DNA of 64,000 nucleotides from CAXMMR01 sp965198995 (GTDB lineage: Bacteria > Pseudomonadota > Alphaproteobacteria > Acetobacterales > Acetobacteraceae), in the NCBI GenBank assembly GCA_965198995.1, contig CBDAQG010000002.1:372001-436000 (forward strand), read 5' to 3'. The notes under the pieces are model-generated. The model ran no database searches. It was not told the DNA's origin and saw nothing but the letters and a program-made list of their open reading frames with translations. Made by a program: the position numbers and the translations under genes. Below are positions 52,947 to 64,000 of this stretch, piece after piece; the stretch's first letter is position 1; each line of letters begins with the position of its first letter.

Positions 52947-54575
52947 ATGGCTGAGCGCGAGGCGATGGAGTTCGACGTGGTGGTGGTGGGCGCGGGGCCT
53001 GCCGGGCTGGCCGCGGCGATCCGGCTGAAGCAGCTTGCCCCGGAGGCGAGCGTGTGCGTGGTGGAGAAGGGCGGCGAGGTCGGCGCGCACATCCTGTCCG
53101 GCGCGGTGATCGAGACGCGGGCGCTGGAGGAGCTGCTGCCGGATTGGCGCGAGCGCGGCGCGCCGCTGACGACGCCGGCCGGGCAGGACAAGTTCATGTT
53201 CCTCACCGAGCGCTCCGGCTACACGCTGCCGACGCCGCCGCAGATGCACAATCACGGCAACTACATCGTCAGCCTGTCCAACGTCTGCCGCTGGCTCGCC
53301 GAGCAGGCGGAGGCGGCCGGGGTGGAGATCTATCCGGGGTTTGCCGCCGCCGAACTGCTGGAGGAGGAGGGACGCATCGTCGGCGTCGCCACCGGCGACA
53401 TGGGGGTGGGGCGCGACGGCGAGCCGGGGGCGAACTACGCGCCGGGGATGGAGCTGCGGGCGCGCTACACGCTGTTCGGCGAGGGCTGCCGCGGCTCGCT
53501 CGCCAAGCAGGTGATGGAGCGCTTCAACCTGCGCGACGGGGTGGATCCGCAAACCTACGCGCTCGGGGTGAAGGAGCTGTGGGAAATCCCGGCGGCGAAC
53601 CACAAGCCCGGGCTGGTGATGCACACCGTCGGCTGGCCGCTCGACCAGGGCACCTATGGTGGCTCGTGGCTGTATCACTGGGGCGAGAACCTGGTGAGCT
53701 ACGGCTTTGTCGTTGGGCTCGACTACAGCAACCCGTGGCTGGCGCCGTTCGAGGAGATGCAGCGGCTGAAGACGCACCCGCTGATGCGGCCGCATTTCGA
53801 GGGCGGCAAGCGGCTTAGCTACGGGGCGCGGGCGCTTTCCGAGGGCGGGCTGCAGTCGATCCCGAAGCTCAGCTTTCCGGGCGGGGCGCTGATCGGCGAC
53901 GCGGCGGGATTCCTCAACGTGCCGAAGATCAAGGGCACGCACGCGGCGATGAAGTCGGGCATGCTGGCGGCCGAGGCGGTGGCGGCAGCGATGGCGGCGG
54001 CGGTGCCGGAGGCTGAGCCTTCGAGCTACCGGGCGCGGTTCGAGGCGAGCTGGCTGTATCCGGAGCTGAAGCGCGAGCGCAACGTGCGGCCGGCCTTCGC
54101 CCGACTCGGCCTGCTCGGCGGCATCGCCTACTCGGCGCTCGACACGATGGTGCTGCGCGGGCGGGCGCCGTGGACGTTGCACCATAAGCATGGCGACTAC
54201 GAGACGCTGCGCCCGGCGGGCTCGGCGCCGCCGATCAGCTACCCCAAGCCGGACGGCAAGCTGACCTTCGACAAGCTGTCCTCGGTGTTCCTCTCCAACA
54301 CCAACCACGAGGAGAACCAGCCGGTGCACCTGAAGCTGCGCGATCCGGGGCGGTGGCTGGGGGTGAACTGGGAGACCTACCGCAGCCCGGAGAGCCGCTA
54401 TTGCCCGGCCGGCGTCTACGAGGCGGTGGGCGTCGAGGAGGGAGCGCCGCGGCTGCAGATCAACGCGCAGAACTGCGTGCACTGCAAGACCTGCGACATC
54501 AAGGATCCGACGCAGAACATCGATTGGGCAGTGCCGGAGGGTGGCGGCGGACCGGTCTACCCGGGCGGCATGTGA
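52947..54575 (+). CDS. Electron transfer flavoprotein-ubiquinone oxidoreductase
   Basis: 542 residues. FAD-binding VVVVGAGPAGLAAAIRL (11-27), the ubiquinone/FAD domain with HILSGAVIETRALEELLPDW, GEGCRGSLAKQVMERF, and a C-terminal 4Fe-4S domain with CPAGVYE and NCVHCKTCDIKDPTQNIDW. It passes electrons from EtfAB (40.4-42.1 kb) to the quinone pool. ATG 52947 is preferred, with GGGGAG five bases upstream; a GTG six bases earlier is possible. The stop overlaps the start of the next gene. Confidence 0.96.
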   Translation: MAEREAMEFDVVVVGAGPAGLAAAIRLKQLAPEASVCVVEKGGEVGAHILSGAVIETRALEELLPDWRERGAPLTTPAGQDKFMFLTERSGYTLPTPPQMHNHGNYIVSLSNVCRWLAEQAEAAGVEIYPGFAAAELLEEEGRIVGVATGDMGVGRDGEPGANYAPGMELRARYTLFGEGCRGSLAKQVMERFNLRDGVDPQTYALGVKELWEIPAANHKPGLVMHTVGWPLDQGTYGGSWLYHWGENLVSYGFVVGLDYSNPWLAPFEEMQRLKTHPLMRPHFEGGKRLSYGARALSEGGLQSIPKLSFPGGALIGDAAGFLNVPKIKGTHAAMKSGMLAAEAVAAAMAAAVPEAEPSSYRARFEASWLYPELKRERNVRPAFARLGLLGGIAYSALDTMVLRGRAPWTLHHKHGDYETLRPAGSAPPISYPKPDGKLTFDKLSSVFLSNTNHEENQPVHLKLRDPGRWLGVNWETYRSPESRYCPAGVYEAVGVEEGAPRLQINAQNCVHCKTCDIKDPTQNIDWAVPEGGGGPVYPGGM

Positions 54576-56317
54576 CCCGCGCGCGCACCCTGGCGGCGGG
54601 GCTGGCGCTGCTGCTGCCGCTGAGGGCGCAGGCGGTGGCGGAGCCGCAGGGTGGGACGGTGCCGGTGACCGCCGCGGTGACGGAGCCGCTGCTGCCGGCG
54701 GGCGTGCCGGGGCTGTATCTCGAGGCGCGGTTCGCCATGCAGGCGGGCGACCAGCAGGTGGCGGCGGCCGACTTCCAGAAGCTCGCCGATGCTGACGGGC
54801 AGGACCTGACGCTGCGCCGGCTGGCTTTCGAGGCCAGCCTGCTCGCCGGCAGCCCGCAGGCGCCGCGGTTCGCCGCCGGGCTGCCGGACGACGTGCTGGC
54901 GCAATTGCTGGTGGGCGACCAGCGGGCGGCCTCCGGCGACTGGGCGGGGGCGCGGGCGACGTTCGACGCGCTGCCAGGCAACGGGCTGGGGCAGGTGCTG
55001 CAGCCGATCCTGCTCGCCTGGTGCTACGCCGCGGCCGGCCAGGCGGACGCGGCACTGGCGCTGCTGCGCACGGCGGCCGGGGCGCAGCATGCCGGCGGGC
55101 TGTATGCCATGCACGCGGCGCTGGTCGCAGACTATGCCGGGCGCGAGGATGCCGGCGGGCTCTACGAGCAGGCGGCGGCGCGGGCCGGCGGGCTGAACCT
55201 GCGCCTGGCGCAGATGCTGGCGAGCTGGCAGGTCCGGCAGGGCCATCAGATGCAGGCCGAGCAGTTGCTCGACCGGTTACTCGGCAACAGCCGTGACCTC
55301 GCGATCGCCGCACCCGACCTGGTGGCGGCGGCGGCGCGGCGGCCGGTGGCGAGCCCGGTCGACGGCTTGGCCGAGGGCTACCTGCAGATGGCGGTGGCGC
55401 TGCAGCAGCAGCAGCCCGAGCCGGCGCTGCTGCTGGTGCGCCTGGCACTGGCGCTGCGGCCGCATTTCGACGCCGCGCTGCTGCTGGCGAGCGAGCTGGA
55501 GACGCAGATGCATCGGCCGGCGCTGGCGCTTGAGGTGCTGGACGCGGCCTTGCCCGATACCCCGCTGCACGCCGTGGTGGACATGCAGCGCGGCAACCTG
55601 CTGGCCGCGCTTGGCCGGTCCGACCAGGCGCGGCAGGTGCTGCAGGCGGTGGCGGCGAGCCATCCCGCCAGCCCCGAGCCGCTGATCGCCCTTGGCGACC
55701 TCGACCGGCAGGCGGACCGCGACGAGCGGGCGGTAGGGCTGTATGACCGGGCGATCGCGCTCGTGCCGTCGCCGGGCGCGTCGGATTGGGGGCTGTTCTT
55801 CGACCGCGCGATCGCCCTGGACGGGCTGCATCGCTGGCCGGCGGCGGAGGCGGATCTGCGCCACGCGCTGGCGCTGGCGCCGGACGAGCCGACGGTGCTG
55901 AACTATCTCGGCTACTCCTACGCGGTGCAGAACCGCGAGCTGCCGCAGGCGCAGGCGCTGATCGAGCGGGCGCTGGCGCATGAGCCGGATGACGGCGCGA
56001 TCATGGACAGCCTGGGCTGGGTGCTGCTGCGGCGCGGCGATGCGGCGGGGGCGGTGCACTGGCTGGAGCGGGCCTCGGCGCTGGGCCCGAGCGACCCGAC
56101 GGTGACCGGCCATCTCGGCGACGCCTATGCGGCGGCGGGCCGGCCGGTGGAGGCGCGCCAGCAATGGCAGCGGGCGCTGCTGCTCAACCCCAACGCCGAG
56201 GACCGGGCGCATTTCGAGGCCGAGCTCGGGCATGCCGCGTCGGCGGTCTCCGCCGCCTCGCTGGTGCGGCCGGCCCACGCGGCGGGAGCCAGCCCGGGAC
56301 CGACCGCGGCGCCGTGA
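54572..56317 (+). CDS. Exported tetratricopeptide-repeat protein
   Basis: 581 residues. An N-terminal signal peptide (RTLAAGLALLLPLRAQA) is followed by roughly ten TPR-like helical pairs, clearest in the C-terminal half (PEPLIALGDLDRQADRDERAVGLYDRAIAL, PTVLNYLGYSYAVQNRELPQAQALIERAL, DGAIMDSLGWVLLRRGDAAGAVHWLERA). Likely periplasmic scaffold. The GTG start overlaps the ETF-QO stop, and its stop overlaps the ispE GTG start, giving a tight three-gene operon. This order recurs in alphaproteobacteria but the function is not established. Confidence 0.85.
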   Translation: MTRARTLAAGLALLLPLRAQAVAEPQGGTVPVTAAVTEPLLPAGVPGLYLEARFAMQAGDQQVAAADFQKLADADGQDLTLRRLAFEASLLAGSPQAPRFAAGLPDDVLAQLLVGDQRAASGDWAGARATFDALPGNGLGQVLQPILLAWCYAAAGQADAALALLRTAAGAQHAGGLYAMHAALVADYAGREDAGGLYEQAAARAGGLNLRLAQMLASWQVRQGHQMQAEQLLDRLLGNSRDLAIAAPDLVAAAARRPVASPVDGLAEGYLQMAVALQQQQPEPALLLVRLALALRPHFDAALLLASELETQMHRPALALEVLDAALPDTPLHAVVDMQRGNLLAALGRSDQARQVLQAVAASHPASPEPLIALGDLDRQADRDERAVGLYDRAIALVPSPGASDWGLFFDRAIALDGLHRWPAAEADLRHALALAPDEPTVLNYLGYSYAVQNRELPQAQALIERALAHEPDDGAIMDSLGWVLLRRGDAAGAVHWLERASALGPSDPTVTGHLGDAYAAAGRPVEARQQWQRALLLNPNAEDRAHFEAELGHAASAVSAASLVRPAHAAGASPGPTAAP

Positions 56318-57156
56318 CCGGCTTCGCGCCGGCCAAGATTAACCTGCATCTGCACGTCACCGGCCGGCGGGCGGACGGATACCATCTACTCGACAGCCTG
56401 GTGGTGTTCGCCGATGTCGGCGACACGGTGAAGGCGGTGGCGGGCGAAGGTCTGCGTCTTGCGATCGACGGGCCGTTCGCGGCCGGACTGACCGCAGGGC
56501 CGGACAACCTGGTGCTGCGCGCGGCGCGGCGGCTGGCCGAGGCGATGGGGGTGGCGCCGAACGCGGCGTTGACCCTGACCAAGCGGCTGCCGGTGGCCTC
56601 AGGGATCGGCGGCGGCTCGGCCGATGCGGCGGCGGCGCTCAGGGTGCTGGCGCGGCTGTGGGGCGTCGGCGCGCTGCCCGACGGGATCGCGGCCGGGCTT
56701 GGCGCCGACGTGCCGGTGTGCCTGGCCGGGCGGCCGGCGCTGATGCAGGGGGTGGGCGAGACGCTGGTTGCGACGCCGGCGCTGCCGCCGTTCGGGCTGC
56801 TGCTGGTCAATCCCGGGGTGGCGGTGTCGACGCAGGCGGTGTTCGCGCGCCGCGAGCCGGGCTGCACGCCGGGCTGCACGCTGCCGGCAGGCTGGGCGAG
56901 CGCTACTGCGCTAGCAGACTGGCTGCGCGGGTTACGCAACGATCTAGCGGTGCCGGCGCGGACGCTGTGCCCGGCGATCGGGCGGGTGCTGGCTCTGATC
57001 GAGGGGCTGCCGGGCTGCCGGCTGGCCAGGATGAGCGGCTCGGGGGCGACGTGTTTCGGGCTGTTCGACACGGCGCAGGCCGCCGAGATGGCCGCGGCGG
57101 AAATCGGGCGCGAAGGTTGGTGGGTTTGGGCAGGAAGGGAAGCGCTTCTTTTTTGA
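56314..57156 (+). CDS. ispE: 4-diphosphocytidyl-2-C-methyl-D-erythritol kinase
   Basis: 280 residues, GHMP kinase fold; phosphorylates CDP-ME in the MEP isoprenoid pathway. Motifs: FAPAKINLHLHVTGRRADGYH, the glycine-rich ATP motif LPVASGIGGGSADAAAAL, and the C-terminal MSGSGATCFGLF. GTG start overlaps the preceding TPR gene stop. The last residues REALLF and the stop come from the left edge of family A copy 11, as for metW, ureG and the antiporter. Confidence 0.95.
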   Translation: MTGFAPAKINLHLHVTGRRADGYHLLDSLVVFADVGDTVKAVAGEGLRLAIDGPFAAGLTAGPDNLVLRAARRLAEAMGVAPNAALTLTKRLPVASGIGGGSADAAAALRVLARLWGVGALPDGIAAGLGADVPVCLAGRPALMQGVGETLVATPALPPFGLLLVNPGVAVSTQAVFARREPGCTPGCTLPAGWASATALADWLRGLRNDLAVPARTLCPAIGRVLALIEGLPGCRLARMSGSGATCFGLFDTAQAAEMAAAEIGREGWWVWAGREALLF

Positions 57157-57231
57157 ATAAAAGAAGCAAAAAACTTTTGCTCCTTACGGATGAAAGTTTT
57201 TGGTCCTTTTTTAAAAAGGGACCGCTTGCTT
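57132..57231. repeat. Family A composite inverted repeat, copy 11
   Basis: The left hairpin uses GCTTC/GAAGC, the right GGTCC/GGGACC, again with paired arm changes; the core is only about 20 bases. It lies between convergent genes and supplies the ispE stop. Confidence 0.85.
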
Positions 57232-58345
57232 ATCCTGCCACGTGCTGCAGCCCGTAATACATTCCCGCGATCGTTACGAGCATGGCGACGTAGGCCAGGC
57301 CGACGCGTGGCGGCTCCAGCAGGCTGATGGCGCCGCGGATCCTCGCTTGCAGGGGCGTCGCGCCGTGCAGGATGATGGCGGCCAGGGCGGCGACGAGCGG
57401 CAGGTGGCCGGCGGCGTCGAGCCGGCCGAAACTCGGGATGGCGGCGACGAAGACCAGCATCAGCAGCGCCGCGTCAAGCCGCAGCAGGGTGGCGCCGGCG
57501 ATCAGGTAGAAGGCGAGGCTGAACTCGACGAAGCCGGCGACCACGGTGACCAGCGGGATCGGCAGGCCGGCGGTGATCTGCGGGTGGATCAGCAGCACGA
57601 TGCCGGTCCATTGCGGGTAGAGGAACTTCTCCACCGCCGTCCACATCAGCGCGAAGGAGAGGCAGGCGCACAGCACCGGCATGCGCGTCGCCACGATGGC
57701 GGGACGGGTGGCGCGGAGGCTCAGCAAGTACCAGGCGATGCCGACGAAGTAGGTGTAGTCGACCATGTGGAAGAGGCCGGCCTCGGTGATGCCGACGGCG
57801 ATGAGGGCGACGAGGCCGGCGCCGGCGAGCGGGCAGGTGCGGCGGCTCAGCGTCATCAGCCCGGTGGCGGCCTGGAGCAGGGCGACCGGACCGAGGCCGA
57901 AACGATGGAGCGGGATTAGCAGCTCGGGGGTGAGGATGGCGCGCGCGCCTTGCCCCCAGGGGACAACGGCCATCCGGTCCCACAGCGAGAGGCAGTAGCC
58001 GGCGACGCCGAGACGGATCAGCAACGCCTCGACGCGCTGGCGGCGCGCCGGGCCGGCGGGCTCGACGAGGCGGCGCCAGAGGGCGCGGGCGGCGGGCGGC
58101 AGGACGAGGCGGGAGAGGCCGGCATCGAGCACGGCGCCGGAGAGGACGAGGGCGAGGAAGCCGACGAGGCAGAGCAGGAAGAACGGCTGCAGGACGGCGG
58201 CGGGGCTGCGCGGCGGCAGGCCGAGATCGACCGGGCCGCAGAACCATTTGACGTGGGCGGCGGCATGGCCAGGGAGCAGCAGCACGGCCAGGCACAGGGC
58301 GCGTTGGCGCCGGCGCCGCGGGGCGCTGAACAGGTTACGCAGCAT
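57230..58345 (-). CDS. Multi-pass membrane protein of unknown function
   Basis: 371 residues with a signal-like first helix ending GHAAAHVKWFCGPVDLG, then about eight to ten predicted membrane helices. The pattern (LIRLGVAGYCLSLWDRMAVVPWG, ILTPELLIPL, FALMWTAVEKFLYPQW, FVEFSLAFYLIAGATLL) is reminiscent of DoxX-type or quinone-related membrane proteins, but no family is certain. The conserved-looking AHVKWF(C) at the mature N-terminus could bind metal. It is transcribed alone between two family A repeats. No functional link to ppdK is apparent. Confidence 0.7.
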   Translation of the reverse strand: MLRNLFSAPRRRRQRALCLAVLLLPGHAAAHVKWFCGPVDLGLPPRSPAAVLQPFFLLCLVGFLALVLSGAVLDAGLSRLVLPPAARALWRRLVEPAGPARRQRVEALLIRLGVAGYCLSLWDRMAVVPWGQGARAILTPELLIPLHRFGLGPVALLQAATGLMTLSRRTCPLAGAGLVALIAVGITEAGLFHMVDYTYFVGIAWYLLSLRATRPAIVATRMPVLCACLSFALMWTAVEKFLYPQWTGIVLLIHPQITAGLPIPLVTVVAGFVEFSLAFYLIAGATLLRLDAALLMLVFVAAIPSFGRLDAAGHLPLVAALAAIILHGATPLQARIRGAISLLEPPRVGLAYVAMLVTIAGMYYGLQHVAG

Positions 58346-58410
58346 GCCCGTTCTGGCTCCCGCTCGCCTGGTTGATCTACGGGGCGGGAAGAGGGGTGGA
58401 TGCGATCGTA

Positions 58411-58524
58411 AGGGGAAGCGCTTCTTTTTTGCAAAAAAAGAAGCAAAAAACTTTTACCCGTTCGGTGCCGCGACAGCGCTCACAAAAGTTTTTTGGTTCT
58501 TTTTTTCAAAAAAGAACCGCTTGC

Positions 58525-58526
<2 letters not shown>
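58411..58526. repeat. Family A composite inverted repeat, copy 12
   Basis: The left hairpin uses GCTTC/GAAGC with a GC loop, the right GGTTC/GAACC; the core is about 35 bases. It lies between tandem minus-strand genes, immediately before the ppdK stop. Confidence 0.87.
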
Positions 58527-61194
<2,668 letters not shown>

Positions 61195-61230
61195 ATGAGC
61201 GGCTCCTTAAGGGTGGTGTGAGGCTTAGGC

Positions 61231-61356
61231 AAGACAGTAAGACCTTCTTTTTCTGAAGAAAAAGAAGCAAAAAGACTTTCATTTCGTTATTGTAGTTACC
61301 GCTTATCGAGCAAAAGTTTTTTGGTTCTTTTTTTCAAAAAAGAACCCTCTTTCTTA
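61231..61356. repeat. Family A composite inverted repeat, copy 13
   Basis: The left half is altered (CTTCTTTTTCTGAAGAAAAAG hairpin), the right is standard GGTTC/GAACC. The core is AT-rich, about 45 bases. It lies between ppdK and glyS. Confidence 0.83.
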
Positions 61357-61384
61357 ATGGGACAGGCTTTAACCATGACACCCG

Positions 61385-63463
61385 CTAGCCTTCCAGGGCG
61401 GAAAAATCGGCGACCTGGTTCATCACGGCGCGGACGCTTGCGAGCAGGCGGAGGCGGTTGGCGCGCAGCGCCGGGTCGGGGTCGTTGACGGTGACGTCGG
61501 TGAAGAAGGCGTCGAGCGGGACGCGCAGGCGGGCCAGGGTGTGCATGGCCTCGGTGAAGCGGGCGGCGGCGAAATCGTCGGCGATTTGGGCGGGCAGGCC
61601 GTCGAGCGCGTCGGCGAGCGCCTGTTCGGCGGTGGCGGCGAGGAGGTCGGGGTCGGCGCCTGGCTCGGCGGGGTGGGCATCGCGTTTTTCCTCGGCGGCG
61701 AGGATGTTGGCGGCGCGACGGTAGGCGGTGGTGAGGTCGGCGCCGTCAGGGCTGGCGAGGAAGGCGGCGATGGCGAGCGCGCGGTCGGCGTCGCGCTCGA
61801 TGTCGAGACCGGCGGCGGCGAGGGCGCGCGGCAGCACCGCGGCGACCATGTCGTGGCGCAGGCCTTCGGCGCGAAGCTGGATGCGCAGGCGCTCGGCGAT
61901 GAAGGCGAGGACGTCCTGCTTCAGCGTCTGCGCGCTGGTGATGCCCTGGTCGGACAGGCGTTCGATCGCGGTCTGCACGGCGGCGGCGAGGTCGAGGCCC
62001 GGGCGCCGCTCACGGACGATGCGGATGATGCCGAGGGCGGCGCGGCGGAGCGCGTAGGGATCGCCGGAGCCGGTCGGCTTCTCATCCACGGCGAAGAAGG
62101 CGGTGACTTGGTCGATCTTGTCGGCCAGCGCCACGACCATCGAGACAGGTGCTGTCGGCACCGGGTCGGTGGCGCCGCGTGGGGCGTAGTGGTCGCGGAC
62201 GGCGTCGGCGACGGCGGCAAGCTCGCCGTCGTGGCGGGCGTAGTAGCCGCCCATGACGCCCTGCAACTCAGGGAACTCGCCGACCATGCCGGTGGTCAGG
62301 TCGGCCTTGCAGAGGCGCGTTGCTCGCACAGCCTCGCCAATCTCGACGCCAATTTTGGGGGCGATGGTCTGTGCGAGGGCGCCCATCCGTTCGGCGCGCT
62401 GCGCCTGGCTGCCGAGCTTGGCATGGAAGGTCACGCTGGCGAGTGCCGGGATGCGGTCCTCAAGGCGAGTGCGACGATCGAGGTCCCAGAAGTGCCGCGC
62501 GTCCGACAGGCGGGCGCGGAGCACGCGCTCGTTGCCGGCGATGATGGCGGTGCCGCCATCCAGCGCCTCGATGTTGGCGGCGAAGCCGAACCAGGGGGCG
62601 GCCGCGCCGGCAGCGTCGCGGGTGACGACGTAGCGCTGGTTGACGCGCAGCGAGACCTGCATGACCTCGGGCGGCAGGTTCATGAACTCGGCGTCGATGC
62701 GGCCGAGCAGCGGCACCGGCCACTCCACCAGGCCGGCGACCTCGTCGACCAGGCCGGGATCCGGCACCACCGTCAGGTCGTGCTCGGCGGCGAGGCGGGC
62801 GAGGCCGTCCTCGATCAGACGGCGGCGGTCGTCGGCGGCGACCACCACGCGGTTGGACGCCAAGGTCTCGCGCCAGTCGGCGAGCGAGGTGACGGGGTGT
62901 GGGCCGGGGGCGTGGAAGCGGTGGCCCTCGGTGAGCGCGCCGGCGGTAAGGGCGTGGCCGTCATCGGCGCCCTCGGCCAGGGTGAACGGCACGACGGCGC
63001 CGTCGAGCAGGCACAGGATACGGCGTAGCGGGCGCACCCAGGTGAAGCCGCTGGTGCCGCCCCAGCGCATCGATTTCGGCCAGGCGAAGCGGCGCAGCAG
63101 CGCCGGCACGGCGCGGGCGATCAGGGCGGCGGCTGGCTCCTCCGGCACACGGCGCTCCAGCACCCAGTAGCCGCCCTCCTCACGTAGCGCCGCGCGTGCC
63201 GCGCCGTGCTTGCGCAGGAAGCCGGCCAGCGCCTGCTCGGGCGCCCCGGCGCGCGGGCCGCGCTCGGTGCTGGCGGCGGCGGGGACGGCCGGGTTCAGGC
63301 TCGCCGCCAAGGCAAGGCGGCGCGGGCCGGCGAACGTCGTGACGTCGGTTGGCGCGAGCGGGGACAGCGCGTCGCCGACCAGGCGGGCGAGCTCGGCGGC
63401 GCCGCCGGCCTGCATGCGGGCCGGGATCTCCTCGCCGAACAGCTCCAGCAGCAGCTCAGGCAT
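61385..63463 (-). CDS. glyS: Glycyl-tRNA synthetase beta subunit
   Basis: 692 residues; forms alpha2-beta2 GlyRS with GlyQ and binds tRNA-Gly. Landmarks: PELLLELFGEEIPARMQAGGAAEL at the N-terminus, ARLSDARHFWDLDRRTRLED, GSQAQRAERMGALA, and a C-terminal anticodon-binding-like region LARLRVPLDAFFTDVTVNDPDPALRANRLRLL. glyQ normally precedes glyS directly; here a VapC toxin gene overlaps its start by 8 bases, so glyQ must lie further right, outside the window. Expression may be coupled to the toxin operon. Confidence 0.95.
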   Translation of the reverse strand: MPELLLELFGEEIPARMQAGGAAELARLVGDALSPLAPTDVTTFAGPRRLALAASLNPAVPAAASTERGPRAGAPEQALAGFLRKHGAARAALREEGGYWVLERRVPEEPAAALIARAVPALLRRFAWPKSMRWGGTSGFTWVRPLRRILCLLDGAVVPFTLAEGADDGHALTAGALTEGHRFHAPGPHPVTSLADWRETLASNRVVVAADDRRRLIEDGLARLAAEHDLTVVPDPGLVDEVAGLVEWPVPLLGRIDAEFMNLPPEVMQVSLRVNQRYVVTRDAAGAAAPWFGFAANIEALDGGTAIIAGNERVLRARLSDARHFWDLDRRTRLEDRIPALASVTFHAKLGSQAQRAERMGALAQTIAPKIGVEIGEAVRATRLCKADLTTGMVGEFPELQGVMGGYYARHDGELAAVADAVRDHYAPRGATDPVPTAPVSMVVALADKIDQVTAFFAVDEKPTGSGDPYALRRAALGIIRIVRERRPGLDLAAAVQTAIERLSDQGITSAQTLKQDVLAFIAERLRIQLRAEGLRHDMVAAVLPRALAAAGLDIERDADRALAIAAFLASPDGADLTTAYRRAANILAAEEKRDAHPAEPGADPDLLAATAEQALADALDGLPAQIADDFAAARFTEAMHTLARLRVPLDAFFTDVTVNDPDPALRANRLRLLASVRAVMNQVADFSALEG

Positions 63464-63872
63464 CGTGGCCCAGTTCTTTTGGCTTCAAGGCGGGCTCGAC
63501 GTCCGTGCGGGCGAAATCCTCGCCGGTGAACAGCAGCGTATCGCCCTCGGTCTTGGCCAGCGCGTAGGCGAAACAGTCGCCGAAATTGAGGCGCGCGGTG
63601 TGGCGGTGGCGGCCGAAATGGCGCCAGGCAATGCGGGCCGCCTCGGCCTGGCCTGCGGTCACCGCCATCACCTCGATCTCGGCGGTGCGGACGAACTCGT
63701 CGAAGCGCAGGCTGGCCAGGCGGCCGCCGCGCTCCTCGATCACCATCGCCGCCTCAAGCCAGCTCGCCGCCGACATGCGCGGCCGGCCGGCGCCGACGAT
63801 CGCCTCCAGCAGCCGCGGCGCCTCGTCGTCGGCGAGTAAGATCGCCAGCAGGGCAGAGGTGTCGACGATCAA
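63456..63872 (-). CDS. vapC: VapC-type PIN-domain toxin (ribonuclease)
   Basis: 138 residues. The PIN-domain acidic residues are present: Asp4 in IVDTSALLAILL, Glu in AASWLEAAMVI, Asp in LNFGDCFAYALAK and Asp in LLFTGEDFARTD. VapC toxins cleave tRNA or rRNA when released from VapB. The start is TTG, overlapping the stop of the upstream antitoxin gene (TTGA), and the stop lies inside glyS. Function as a toxin is inferred from family and arrangement. Confidence 0.93.
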   Translation of the reverse strand: MIVDTSALLAILLADDEAPRLLEAIVGAGRPRMSAASWLEAAMVIEERGGRLASLRFDEFVRTAEIEVMAVTAGQAEAARIAWRHFGRHRHTARLNFGDCFAYALAKTEGDTLLFTGEDFARTDVEPALKPKELGHDA

Positions 63873-64000
63873 GCGGGCAGGCCCTGCTCGTCGTAGAGCT
63901 CCACCGCGCGGAGCGCCGCCGGGCCGCGCAGGCTCGCCCGGGTCTCGGCCGCCAGCGCCGACAGGCGAGCCAGCTTCAACGTGTGATCGCGGGCGCGGCG
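63869..64000 (-). CDS. vapB: VapB-type antitoxin, C-terminal part (5' end outside window)
   Basis: The 43 visible C-terminal residues run to the window edge in frame and end VELYDEQGLPA. The LYDEQGLP end matches the tail of VapB/PSK-type antitoxins (usually YDEHGLPR), the part that threads into the VapC active site. The preceding helix (TLKLARLSALAAETRASLRG) fits the linker. The DNA-binding N-terminus is not in the window. Directly overlaps vapC. Confidence 0.75.
   Translation of the reverse strand, partial: RRARDHTLKLARLSALAAETRASLRGPAALRAVELYDEQGLPA

Overview
The window reads as a chromosomal segment of a high-GC alphaproteobacterium. The strong G/C preference at third codon positions, the alphaproteobacterial families (EipB, MbfA, the HIG1-type twin-membrane protein beside etfBA, the ispE - TPR - ETF-QO - UDG - transglycosylase - moaB order) and the dense intergenic repeats suggest Acetobacteraceae or a close relative. 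The family placement is inference; no rRNA or tRNA gene was found to test it.

Left part (1-17.3 kb): the 3' part of metW, a secreted beta-propeller protein, a GNAT/EipB pair, a Na+/H+ antiporter with a cyclic-nucleotide-binding tail, aspS divergent from rnd, the sulfate-activation operon cysD-cysNC-cysQ, a RhlE-type helicase, a small DUF2945 protein, and a GAF-PAS histidine kinase paired with a single-domain receiver. Middle left (17.4-22.8 kb): a complete urease cluster ureDABCEFG, split by two structured repeats. Then come a PsiE-family protein with an unknown protein and a ScpA-like protein (22.9-24.6 kb), a glutathionyl-hydroquinone reductase, a diguanylate cyclase, purH and the iron exporter mbfA.

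Centre (30.3-33.3 kb): a less GC-rich, repeat-free stretch with small secreted or membrane proteins and a LysR regulator, probably accessory DNA. From 33.3 to 49.5 kb: an SPFH pair, HAD, Sel1 and 2OG-dioxygenase proteins, a large MscS channel, etfBA, a transglutaminase-like protein, a DDAH-family hydrolase, a radical SAM protein, a ClC transporter, a methyltransferase and moaB. Right part (50-64 kb): a frameshifted lytic transglycosylase, a degenerate uracil-DNA glycosylase, ETF-QO (the membrane partner of EtfAB), a TPR protein, ispE, ppdK, glyS and a vapBC module overlapping glyS.

The most striking non-genic content is two families of composite palindromic repeats that fill most gaps between genes. 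Family A is T/A-rich: two hairpins facing each other across a variable core, about 12 complete copies plus one copy split around a gene. Family B is G/C-rich, made of up to four hairpins, 11 full or partial copies. In both, stem arms differ between copies in a compensatory way, so the structure itself seems to be conserved. The two never share a gap here, yet have similar outer ends. One methyltransferase gene lies exactly between the two halves of a family A element, and four unrelated proteins end in the same repeat-encoded tail.
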